Positions 1-6,297 of a DNA stretch of 27,283 nt are shown here, piece after piece (positions within the stretch are counted from its first letter, which is position 1; every line of letters starts with the position of its first letter). This DNA comes from JBOGJG01 sp050747825. GTDB taxonomy: Bacteria; Acidobacteriota; UBA6911; RPQK01; JBOGJG01. Location: NCBI GenBank assembly GCA_050747825.1, contig JBOGJG010000398.1:1-27283 (forward strand). The letters are read 5' to 3'. Under the pieces are notes generated by a model, which made no database searches, had not been told where the DNA came from, and was given only the letters and a program-made list of their open reading frames with translations. The position numbers and the translations under genes were made by a program.

Positions 1-74
1 GTGGCGGGTGGCAAGCTCGCTGCGCTCGCGGTGGCAGGTGGCGGGTGGCGGGTGGCAAGCTCGCTGCGCTCGCG
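1..74. repeat. GTGGCRG heptads with duplicated GC-rich 15-mer
   Basis: Units of the form GTGGCGG, GTGGCAG and GTGGCAA are arranged with a 7-bp period. They are interrupted twice by the same block, GCTCGCTGCGCTCGC, at about 15-30 and 58-73. The block of heptads plus 15-mer is therefore present twice. It runs directly into the GGTCAGY array that follows. The open frame through this stretch is low-complexity and reads repeat units, so I do not call a gene. Confidence 0.8.
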
Positions 75-164
75 GTCAGTGGTCAGCGGTCAGTGGTCAG
101 CGGTCAGTGGTCAGCGGTCAGCGGTCAGTGGTCAGCGGTCAGTGGTCAGCGGTCAGCGGTTAGC
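74..164. repeat. GGTCAGY heptad tandem array (13 units)
   Basis: There are twelve exact units of GGTCAGC or GGTCAGT plus a final degenerate GGTTAGC, all in register with a 7-bp period. C and T at the seventh base alternate irregularly (T C T C T C C T C T C C). The array ends about 42 bp before the alcohol dehydrogenase start codon. The same unit, in the same orientation, forms the array at 27080-27198. Confidence 0.95.
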
Positions 165-206
165 TGATTGCGCAGCCCCGAGTATTCCGAGTACCATAGC
201 TCAGAT

Positions 207-1238
207 ATGAAAGCTCTGGTACACACAGAACCTTTTCGCCTCGAATACACCGATTTTCCTCAACCGGCCCTTCGAGGCCAGGATGTGCTCATCCGCGTCA
301 AAGCATGCGGCATCTGCGGATCGGACGTGCATGGTTACACGGGGCAGACGGGGCGCCGCATTCCGCCGATTATCATGGGCCACGAGGCCGCTGGGGTTAT
401 CGAGGAAGTCGGAGCCGAGGTGTCAGACCTGAGCCGAGGAGAGCGGGTTTGCTTTGATTCGACGGTTTACTGTAACCAGTGCGAGCCCTGCCGGTCCGGC
501 CAGTACAACCGCTGCCAGAAACGGCAGGTGCTGGGCGTCTCCGTGGCGGGGATGAAGAGGCAGGGCGCTTTTGCCGATCTGGTGACCGTCCCCTCGTGGA
601 TCGTCTCGAAGCTTCCCGAAGGATTGAGCTTCACACAGGCGACTCTTCTGGAGCCCTTGTCCATTGCCGTGCACGCCGTCAACCGGGCGCCTTCGCCCGA
701 AGGGAAAACGGTCTTGATTCTGGGCGCCGGGACGATCGGGCTTTTGATCCTGCAGGCGGTTCAACTGAAAGGGGCCGGCACTATCATTGTTTCCGACCTC
801 AACGAACAGCGTTTAGAACTGGCACGCCAGTTTGGAACGAGTCTGGCCGTTAATCCCCGAACGGTGGATCTCCTGGGACTGGTGCAGGACGAGACTGATG
901 GCCAGGGCGCGGATATTGTCTTTGAAGCGGTAGGCATCAGGCAAACACTGCAGCAGGCGGTAGCTGCCACCCGAATGGGGGGACACATTACACTCGTGGG
1001 CAATCTGGAAAGCCGCGTCGAAATGAATCCACAGGAGATTGTCTCCAGGGAGCTGACCATCAGCGGATCCTACGCCAATGCCGGCGAGTATCGCCAGTGC
1101 ATCGACCTTCTCTCCTCGGGCAAAATCGATGTCGAGACCCTGATCAGCGAAGTCCTTCCCCTGTCTGAAGGGCAGGCGGCATTCGATCGATTGCACAAGG
1201 CCGAGGAGAATCTGCTGAAAGTGATACTGGAGCCATGA
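207..1238 (+). CDS. Zinc-dependent medium-chain alcohol/polyol dehydrogenase
   Basis: This 343-residue protein belongs to the zinc-dependent MDR (alcohol/sorbitol/threonine dehydrogenase) family, which oxidises a hydroxyl group with NAD(P)+ in the cytoplasm. The N-terminal GroES-like domain carries the catalytic zinc ligands Cys37 (GICGSD) and His59-Glu60 (GHE), with a further Glu in LLEPLS. A structural zinc lobe is complete: Cys89, Cys92, Cys95 and Cys103. The Rossmann fold shows VLILGAGTIG. I chose ATG 207 because the protein then begins MKALV, as family members do. The frame is open back to a TTG at 168, which would add 13 atypical residues. There is no clear Shine-Dalgarno sequence. The short-chain dehydrogenase follows 103 bp downstream, so the pair may act on one sugar, polyol or sugar-acid pathway. 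The substrate cannot be read from sequence; galactitol-phosphate-like or threonine-like activity is possible. Confidence 0.93.
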   Translation: MKALVHTEPFRLEYTDFPQPALRGQDVLIRVKACGICGSDVHGYTGQTGRRIPPIIMGHEAAGVIEEVGAEVSDLSRGERVCFDSTVYCNQCEPCRSGQYNRCQKRQVLGVSVAGMKRQGAFADLVTVPSWIVSKLPEGLSFTQATLLEPLSIAVHAVNRAPSPEGKTVLILGAGTIGLLILQAVQLKGAGTIIVSDLNEQRLELARQFGTSLAVNPRTVDLLGLVQDETDGQGADIVFEAVGIRQTLQQAVAATRMGGHITLVGNLESRVEMNPQEIVSRELTISGSYANAGEYRQCIDLLSSGKIDVETLISEVLPLSEGQAAFDRLHKAEENLLKVILEP

Positions 1239-1240
1239 TG

Positions 1241-1340
1241 GTTCCTAGTTCCAAGTTCCAAGTGGCGATCCTGCTTCTAGATCAATTTCCAGCTTGAACT
1301 GGAACTTGGAACTTGAAACTTGGAACTTGAAACTTGGAAC
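1241..1340. repeat. GRAACTT heptad repeats in inverted arrangement
   Basis: Between the two dehydrogenase genes lie five contiguous 7-bp units (GGAACTT or GAAACTT, 1301-1335) plus a partial unit GGAAC. At 1241-1263 the same units are present in the opposite orientation (AGTTCCA repeated). The two parts can pair as a long imperfect hairpin in the transcript. The last partial unit, GGAAC, ends two bases before the ATG of the SDR gene and occupies the ribosome-binding position. Confidence 0.85.
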
Positions 1341-1341
1341 G

Positions 1342-2115
1342 ATGCTTTTTGACCTCACCGGCAAAATTGCGATTGTAACCGGCGCCAGCCGCGGGCTGGG
1401 CCAGTACCTGGGCCGAGCCCTGGCCCGGGCCGGAGCTGATCTCGTCATTACCAGCCGCGATGTGTCGTCGCTGGACGAGTTCAAGAGAGAGATCGAAGGT
1501 CTGGGGCGAAGGGCGCTGGCGCTTAAGCTGGACGTGGTGTCCCAAGCCGATATCCAGGCAATGGTCCGGGCGGCCCGCGAAGAGTATGCAAAAATCGATA
1601 TCCTGGTAAATAACGCCGGAATGAACATCCGCAAGCCCACAGCTGAAGTCACGTGGGAGGATTGGGATGCAATTCTAAATACCAATCTTAAGGGGAGTTT
1701 TTTCTGCGCTCAGGCCGTCGCCCAGGTGATGATCGAGCAAAGATATGGCAGGATCATCAATATGGGCTCAGCCACCTGCGTTTTTGGGATGGAAGGGATC
1801 GTACCTTATGCCGCCAGCCGGGGCGGCGTTCTGCAAATGACCCGCAGCCTGGCCGCCGAATGGGGACGGCACGGCATCACCGTCAACGTTCTCGCTCCGG
1901 GGTGGTTCAAGACGGCTCAGAATGAAATCCTGTACCGGAATACCGAGTGGGTGGACTATATCACCGAGCGCATCCCCTTGAGACGAACCGGAACCCCTCA
2001 TGATCTCGACGGCAGTGTGGTCTTTCTGGCTTCGGATGCCTCGGAGTACGTCACCGGGCAGCTCATTCTTATCGACGGCGGGTTTACTACAGGGGCCGCA
2101 AAGGCAATCGTTTAA
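1342..2115 (+). CDS. SDR-family NAD(P)-dependent oxidoreductase
   Basis: This 257-residue classical short-chain dehydrogenase is close to the gluconate 5-dehydrogenase / 3-oxoacyl-ACP reductase-like group. Its features are the cofactor motif TGASRGLG (13-20), NNAG in the fourth strand, catalytic Ser143, Tyr156, and a C-terminal LIDGG. The active-site YxxxK motif reads Tyr-Ala-Ala-Ser-Arg: the usual lysine at 160 is arginine (codon CGG), which is unusual for a catalytic SDR. I placed the start at ATG 1342 because residues read upstream of it (from TTG 1294) come from the heptad repeat. It is probably co-transcribed with the preceding zinc dehydrogenase, but the 103-bp repeat-filled spacer could separate their expression. 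Family assignment is firm; the substrate is unknown. Confidence 0.93.
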   Translation: MLFDLTGKIAIVTGASRGLGQYLGRALARAGADLVITSRDVSSLDEFKREIEGLGRRALALKLDVVSQADIQAMVRAAREEYAKIDILVNNAGMNIRKPTAEVTWEDWDAILNTNLKGSFFCAQAVAQVMIEQRYGRIINMGSATCVFGMEGIVPYAASRGGVLQMTRSLAAEWGRHGITVNVLAPGWFKTAQNEILYRNTEWVDYITERIPLRRTGTPHDLDGSVVFLASDASEYVTGQLILIDGGFTTGAAKAIV

Positions 2116-2119
2116 AAAC

Positions 2120-2155
2120 AGGCTGTAGGCTAACGGCCTGGTTTTCCTACAGCCT
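2120..2155 (+). terminator. Hairpin from GGCTGTA units after SDR gene
   Basis: AGGCTGTAGG (2120-2129) and CCTACAGCCT (2146-2155) form a perfect 10-bp inverted repeat with a 16-base loop, five bases after the SDR stop codon. There is no uridine tract, so intrinsic termination is uncertain. The arms belong to the GGCTGTA repeat family also seen at 5802-5829. Confidence 0.45.
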
Positions 2156-2205
2156 TTAGCCTCTGAAGGTAATTGCAGTCACTAAAGTTATCTTGTTCGT
2201 TGTCC

Positions 2206-2219
2206 GATAATGCCATTCA
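2206..2219 (+). promoter_or_regulatory. Possible -10 (GATAAT) for the 2220 ORF
   Basis: GATAAT at 2206-2211 ends 8 bases before the ATG at 2220. No convincing -35 element or Shine-Dalgarno sequence is visible. The spacing matches that of the TATAAT upstream of the gene at 16915, so a leaderless transcript is possible here too. Confidence 0.3.
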
Positions 2220-2606
2220 ATGATTCACTTTCGAAATCTTAATGAGAGTGGAAGCACCGAACTGATAACGGCCAATGGGCCGTTATTTTCTTTCGAATAC
2301 TCCAATCTGTTTTACGGCTCGTGCACTTTCATCGCCCGCGTCACGGAAGGCCTAAACTGCCTGATTCTGGATATGGATTCAGTGGTGTTGAAGAACTATG
2401 ACCTGAGACGAGGCAACCTAACCGGGCTGGAGGGCAGCGCCAGGATATTCTTTCGCCGAATTTTATCCAGCTACGTCTCGCTGGGCGAGCTCGATCGGCA
2501 GTTTAAAGGCGAAGAGCAGCTTTCGGCATCCGACCAGTCGGTGCCTTTTCTCCGCTCTCTGGGCCATAGGATCCGCGTCCTTGCCCTCGGTTCGTCCTAC
2601 CGCTAA
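2220..2606 (+). CDS. Hypothetical small protein, doubtful
   Basis: This is a 128-codon open frame whose product I do not recognise. In favour of a real gene: the third codon positions are GC-rich in the C-terminal two thirds, the frame is the only one available in this 570-bp gap, and a GATAAT box lies 8 bases upstream of the ATG. Against it: there is no Shine-Dalgarno sequence, no recognised domain, and a strong terminator-like hairpin lies inside the frame at 2265-2286. No signal peptide or membrane segment is evident. A shorter product from ATG 2373 is possible. It may also be a decayed gene remnant. Confidence 0.35.
   Translation: MIHFRNLNESGSTELITANGPLFSFEYSNLFYGSCTFIARVTEGLNCLILDMDSVVLKNYDLRRGNLTGLEGSARIFFRRILSSYVSLGELDRQFKGEEQLSASDQSVPFLRSLGHRIRVLALGSSYR
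2265..2286 (+). terminator. Perfect 9-bp hairpin followed by T-rich tract
   Basis: ATAACGGCC (2265-2273) pairs perfectly with GGCCGTTAT (2278-2286) across an AATG loop, and TTTCTTTCG follows. This looks like an intrinsic terminator for the dehydrogenase pair, about 150 bp after the SDR stop codon. It overlaps the doubtful ORF at 2220-2606, so the two interpretations compete. Confidence 0.5.
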
Positions 2607-2688
2607 AAGCCCTCTGGAAGACGGTCCCTTTTTGTCCTACACTCGATAAAGCCCGATCTGGGGCTTCAACACCTTAAGGAGGAGAACC

Positions 2689-3198
2689 ATGCGAGGTAAT
2701 GGAATTTCGTTGTTGCTTTTTATCGCGGTTTTAGTCGCCTGTGCCCCACTTGAACAAGCGCCTGCGGAAGAGACCGGCATTGCAATGGAGGAGCCAAGCG
2801 CAACCGATGAGTCGTCCCAGCAGGCGCTGGATCAACTCAGAGAAGACTATATAGCCGCCTATAATTCTGGGAATGCGGCTGAAGTGGCGGAATTTTACAC
2901 CGAAGATGCGGTTGCCGTGGGAACCGGACAGGCCTTGACGGGCAGGCAGGCCATCCAGGAAGAGGTCCAAAGGATCTTCGATCAGAATAATGTCCAGATT
3001 TCGATTTCTTCTGAGGCTGGGGAAGTGGCTGGAGACTGGGCCTGGGGAGCTGGCACCGTGACCGTCTCCGTAACTCCCAAAGCCGGCGGCGAGACGATGG
3101 AAAGCACGAGCCATTCCATCGTCATTTTTACTCGCCAGGCTGGCGCCTGGAAAATTGCCCGTGTGGTTTCCAGCGCGCCGCAGCAGCAGCAGGGATAG
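2689..3198 (+). CDS. SnoaL/DUF4440-like lipoprotein
   Basis: This 169-residue protein has a lipoprotein signal: a hydrophobic stretch at 6-16, then VLVAC with the lipidated cysteine at 18. After an acidic linker the rest (about 45-160) reads as an NTF2-like SnoaL/DUF4440 fold. The evidence is a DYIAAYNSGNAAEVAEFYTEDAV-type start (paraphrased from residues 53-75), a GRQAIQEE segment, and a closing WKIARVV strand. Such domains bind small ligands or act as enzymes or accessory subunits; no specific activity can be assigned. A strong Shine-Dalgarno sequence, AAGGAGGAG (2676-2684), fixes the start. The gene ends only 6 bp from the stop of the convergent cytochrome gene, so the two 3' ends nearly touch. 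The protein is likely anchored to a membrane facing the periplasm. Confidence 0.85.
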   Translation: MRGNGISLLLFIAVLVACAPLEQAPAEETGIAMEEPSATDESSQQALDQLREDYIAAYNSGNAAEVAEFYTEDAVAVGTGQALTGRQAIQEEVQRIFDQNNVQISISSEAGEVAGDWAWGAGTVTVSVTPKAGGETMESTSHSIVIFTRQAGAWKIARVVSSAPQQQQG

Positions 3199-3204
3199 GC
3201 TTGA

Positions 3205-6000
3205 TCACGGCTGACCTGGCGGACTCAGCGCCGCCGGCGCAGATGTATGTTCATGAATGGCCTGGCGTTCGTTGTTGTGCTCGGGATGCTCGCGCCGAAA
3301 AGGACCCGTGATCGCTTGTGAGCTTTCATCGGCCTTGAAGCGTAGGTAAAGCTCCTGCTCCCGCTGGGCCATCTCTTGATTTCCTAAGCCCTGATAAGCC
3401 AGCATGAGATTATAGTGCGCCTGCAGGTCCTCCGAATCGATCTGCAGGACGCGATTCAGGGTCGTGACCGCCTCCTGGTGGCGGCGCTGCAGGAACAGAA
3501 TGCGGCCGATCTCGTTCAAAACCTGGCGGTCGCGCGGATACTGGAGCTCAGCCGCGCGCAGGTGCCCCAGGGCCTTCTCATAATCCCCTTCGTCTTTATA
3601 AGTCACTCCCAGGAAGAAGTGCGTCTTGGCCAACTTCGGATCAATCTCGAGAGCCTTTGAAAGCACTTCCTGAGCCTCATCCGTTCGTCCTTCCTGGACC
3701 CGCACCCGGCCGATGTTGACCCAGCCATCGGCATAAGCGGGGTCGATTTCGGTGACCAGCTTGAAAATCTCTTCGGCCGCTTTCAGGTCCCCCTGCAGCA
3801 GCAATCCAATACCGTAATCGTTCCAGCGAATCAGGTCGTCTTTTTGGTAGACCGGCTTCTGTTCCGGTAGGGGAGCATCTTGGGGCAAGACACGCAGTTC
3901 AGCCTGGCTTTCGGCCATGGGGACAATGGGCAGGTCAGGAATCTCCTTTAACTTTCCCGAGACTTTAGAGGTGTCCCCCTCGAAGATCCAATAGCCGTCA
4001 TCGTAACCGGGTTCTACTGCCGGATTGGGATTTTCCGGATCGCGAATGCCGGCATAGGCCCACTGAGTATTCCACCAGGAGAACTTGCGATAATTGACCT
4101 TGGCGGTCAGGAAGATCTTTTCTCCCGCATGCTCGGGGACCTTAATCCGATAGTGTACCGTGTCGGCGGCCCCCGGAGGGATCAGACGCACGTAAAGCAC
4201 CGAGCGGGCGGCCCAGGCGTTTCTCTTGTTGATGTGGTTGCCATGGCCGTCCAGCAGGAAGGCGCGATAGAAATGAGCGCCGGACTCTACCGGCCCTTTC
4301 TTTCCCTGCTCATCTTCGGGAACGTAGCCGCTCCAGAAGAGGACCTGGCCCTTCTCATCTCTGGCTTGCAGTTCCACCCAGACGTCGAAAGCATCAACAG
4401 TCCCACCGGGGAAGAAGTGTCCGACTCCCTTCGTGCGGACCACCACGTCCACTCGGACCGTATCGCCCCGGCGCACCGCCGGCTGGACCCGATCAATCGG
4501 GGCGATCACCTGCCGCGCCTCGGTGTATCCCATTTGGCGGCCGACGGCAAAACCCAGGCTGTCCCCTTCGGCGAACATGCTGGAAGCCTGAGGCCCGGCG
4601 TCCATGGCGGCCCGGTGCTGTTCATCCCCCTCCTCCAGCGATGCCTCGCTCAGGGCGAAGATATCGACTCCAATCTGGTCATTCTGAAGAAATTCCGTGA
4701 CGACGCGCAATTGCTTGTCATCGCCGTTGACGAAGGGTAAGGCCGTATTGGCCCCCGGAAAGCGATGGCTGTGCACCAGGCCGTCATGATTGCCGGCGTC
4801 ATCGGAGGGCACCAGCGGCATGTGGCAGGTGATGCATTTCATGGACTCTTTCGGGTAATAAAAGCTGCGCGCTCCCTGGCCCGAAACGCCGCTGGCCTGC
4901 CAGGCGTCATAATCGTTAAAGCCGCGGCTCCAGCGGTAATCGTTGACCGGAACGTCCAGATGCACTTTGTGGCAGCTCGAACAGTACTCGGGCGCCTGGT
5001 CGCGGATGAAGGGCTTCATGAAAGTCCTGCGGTGAGGCCCCGGATCGAGATGGACCACAAAGTCATGCATGGCCTTGATCCACGGGTTGTCACTGGCGGC
5101 CAAGTCGTGCAGCGGAGGATACTCGATCACGAGATGGCCGTTACCCATCGTGCTTCCCACCGAGACCACGGAATGGCAGGAAGTGCAGGTCAGGCCGACG
5201 TGGGCCTCTGGACGGTCCAGTTGCTCCTTGATTGGTTTATCCATCATGCCGTTAAAAAACACGGCGTGGTCGTGGCAGCCGCCGCACCACTTGGAGGGTT
5301 CGGTCCCGATGACGTCCTGCATGTATTCGATCGATTTACGGTACCACTGGTTGTTAAAGGAGGAAAAATGATGGGCGCTGCTCTGCCATTGTTTGTAGAT
5401 ATCAGGGTGGCATCCCGCGGTTGCGCACGACTCCGGCTTCATAAAGAAATTAGAGGGAATCGTGTGTCCCACGTCCGTGCTCGCTGCCGAAGGAAAAAAA
5501 GGACTCTCGGGGCCGGGTCCCTCCTCCTCCATCGTAGTGGGGACTAAAACAGGATTCTGGATCGTCCAGTTCGGTCTGGGATAGAAGGAGTACCAGGCTA
5601 CGGCTGCCACCGGAATCAGAATCGCCCCGGCGGATACTCCGGCCAGAGGCTTCCAGCTCCGTCCGCCCCGGATCAACTGGGCCAGCAACAGGACGACCCC
5701 TATGCATGCCGTGGCGATGTGAAGGTTCAGCAGCCACCTGAAGGGAGTGGCTGCGCCCGTCCAGATGAGGGCGACGCCCAGCAGGGCGCTGAGGGCAAGG
5801 AGGCTGTAGGCTGTAGGCTGTAGGCTGTAGGTCTTAAGGAAAAAAGGGAAGGCGATCAGGAGCGCCAATCCCAGGCCGACGTGGAGCAGGACGTTCACGA
5901 CGTAAAAAACGGTCGGGGACTCGAAGGCAAACAGGTAACCTGCGTTGAGAATAAGGACTAATAATCCGATAAAAAGCAGGTTCTTCGGATGGATCATCAT
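3205..6000 (-). CDS. Membrane-anchored multiheme cytochrome c with C-terminal TPRs
   Basis: This 931-residue protein has three parts. Residues 1-140 hold about five hydrophobic segments that anchor it. Residues 190-395 carry heme-binding motifs: CGGCH at 239, CTSCH at 272, CSSCH at 340, CITCH at 389, and an atypical CX4CH (CATAGCH) at 192. That makes four or five covalent c-type hemes. Residues 430-700 form a beta-rich region with a VGHFFPGG motif seen in related exported cytochromes. Residues about 723-892 are five TPR units. The protein is probably an electron-transfer component outside the cytoplasmic membrane, with the TPRs for docking partners. Residues 57-67 are encoded by an in-frame GGCTGTA heptad array. 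The gene is divergent from the histidine kinase operon, and a sigma54-type promoter lies 76-91 bp upstream. The electron donor and acceptor are unknown. Confidence 0.9.
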   Translation of the reverse strand: MMIHPKNLLFIGLLVLILNAGYLFAFESPTVFYVVNVLLHVGLGLALLIAFPFFLKTYSLQPTAYSLLALSALLGVALIWTGAATPFRWLLNLHIATACIGVVLLLAQLIRGGRSWKPLAGVSAGAILIPVAAVAWYSFYPRPNWTIQNPVLVPTTMEEEGPGPESPFFPSAASTDVGHTIPSNFFMKPESCATAGCHPDIYKQWQSSAHHFSSFNNQWYRKSIEYMQDVIGTEPSKWCGGCHDHAVFFNGMMDKPIKEQLDRPEAHVGLTCTSCHSVVSVGSTMGNGHLVIEYPPLHDLAASDNPWIKAMHDFVVHLDPGPHRRTFMKPFIRDQAPEYCSSCHKVHLDVPVNDYRWSRGFNDYDAWQASGVSGQGARSFYYPKESMKCITCHMPLVPSDDAGNHDGLVHSHRFPGANTALPFVNGDDKQLRVVTEFLQNDQIGVDIFALSEASLEEGDEQHRAAMDAGPQASSMFAEGDSLGFAVGRQMGYTEARQVIAPIDRVQPAVRRGDTVRVDVVVRTKGVGHFFPGGTVDAFDVWVELQARDEKGQVLFWSGYVPEDEQGKKGPVESGAHFYRAFLLDGHGNHINKRNAWAARSVLYVRLIPPGAADTVHYRIKVPEHAGEKIFLTAKVNYRKFSWWNTQWAYAGIRDPENPNPAVEPGYDDGYWIFEGDTSKVSGKLKEIPDLPIVPMAESQAELRVLPQDAPLPEQKPVYQKDDLIRWNDYGIGLLLQGDLKAAEEIFKLVTEIDPAYADGWVNIGRVRVQEGRTDEAQEVLSKALEIDPKLAKTHFFLGVTYKDEGDYEKALGHLRAAELQYPRDRQVLNEIGRILFLQRRHQEAVTTLNRVLQIDSEDLQAHYNLMLAYQGLGNQEMAQREQELYLRFKADESSQAITGPFRREHPEHNNERQAIHEHTSAPAALSPPGQP
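5802..5829. repeat. GGCTGTA heptad array inside the cytochrome coding region
   Basis: Four perfect tandem GGCTGTA units lie within the cytochrome gene, read on the minus strand. Three units make 21 bp, so the encoded peptide has a 7-residue period (TYSLQPTAYSL, residues 57-67). The segment falls in the loop or helix edge between hydrophobic segments two and three. Confidence 0.92.
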
Positions 6001-6027
6001 CGTCGCCCCGGCCTATACAAGCCAGGG

Positions 6028-6036
6028 TTTATATCA
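6028..6036 (-). promoter_or_regulatory. Possible extended -10 for cytochrome gene
   Basis: On the minus strand this reads TGATATAAA, an extended -10 element (TGN-TATAAA), about 28 bp before the cytochrome ATG. No good -35 is visible. It may be a second, sigma70-type start, or chance in an AT-rich stretch. Confidence 0.3.
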
Positions 6037-6075
6037 CTTTTTTCCCGCGTCCGTCCGCGACTATCCGCGACTAGA

Positions 6076-6091
6076 TGCAAAGAACATGCCA
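6076..6091 (-). promoter_or_regulatory. Candidate sigma54 promoter (-24/-12) of the cytochrome gene
   Basis: The minus strand reads TGGCATGTTCTTTGCA. Against the known consensus TGGCACG-N4-TTGCW this matches all but one of the specified bases, with the required 10 bases between GG and GC. Transcription would start near 6065, giving a leader of roughly 65 nt before the ATG at 6000. A sigma54-type activator is encoded next door (7869-9299). Confidence 0.65.
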
Positions 6092-6163
6092 TCTGCTGAG
6101 GAGAGACACTCTCTATAGTTGTAAGTGTTTTTAGATAAAGAATTAAAGGGCAACTTAGCTCTG

Positions 6164-6192
6164 TTGCACATCCGCTGTATTGATCATAATAA
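6164..6192 (+). promoter_or_regulatory. Possible sigma70 promoter of histidine kinase operon
   Basis: TTGCAC (6164-6169) and TAATAA (6187-6192) are separated by 17 bp. The match to consensus is moderate. The -10 lies inside the inverted repeat at 6181-6201, so a protein bound there would block this promoter. Confidence 0.35.
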
Positions 6193-6201
6193 CTATGATC
6201 A
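6181..6201. promoter_or_regulatory. Inverted repeat TGATCATA-N5-TATGATCA, candidate operator or enhancer
   Basis: This is a perfect 8-bp inverted repeat with a 5-bp spacer in the divergent region. Its centre is about 100 bp upstream of the -24 element of the cytochrome promoter, a usual position for NtrC-type activator sites, and about 107 bp before the kinase start. It is the clearest dyad in the region. Binding by the neighbouring regulator is an inference. Confidence 0.55.
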
Positions 6202-6297
6202 GCCCCAAAAAATTATGCATAAAATCTGACGATCGAGGGAACGAAAACTCGACTTTCCGGCCATAAATCGTTAAAGTGAGCTGACTTCATAAATCAT

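Larger units (their letters stand above)
6001..6297. other. Divergent intergenic regulatory region, no gene
   Basis: This 297-bp AT-rich gap separates the cytochrome gene (minus) from the histidine kinase gene (plus). I see no gene in it. It holds a sigma54-like promoter, an extended -10 sequence, an 8-bp inverted repeat, a possible sigma70 promoter toward the kinase, and a 10-bp direct repeat (TCCGCGACTA twice, 6054-6073). Confidence 0.8.

Noticed and set aside
74..164. Possible CRISPR array
   Set aside because: The units are 7 bp in direct tandem without spacers, and no cas genes are present. The same applies to 27080-27198.
137..170. GG-N10-GC spacing in the repeat array before the alcohol dehydrogenase
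   Set aside because: Only the spacing fits; the -24 half is repeat sequence without TGGCAC and the -12 half is not TTGC.
168..206. TTG 168 as the start of the alcohol dehydrogenase
   Set aside because: The extra 13 residues do not resemble the family, whose members begin at the MKALV strand encoded from 207.
1..210. 69-codon open frame over the left end
   Set aside because: It translates heptad repeats only and has no independent gene features.
4129..5547. Long plus-strand open frames (203 and 260 codons) opposite the cytochrome gene
   Set aside because: They are antisense to a gene with heme and TPR motifs and show no domain; they are shadows of its codon bias.
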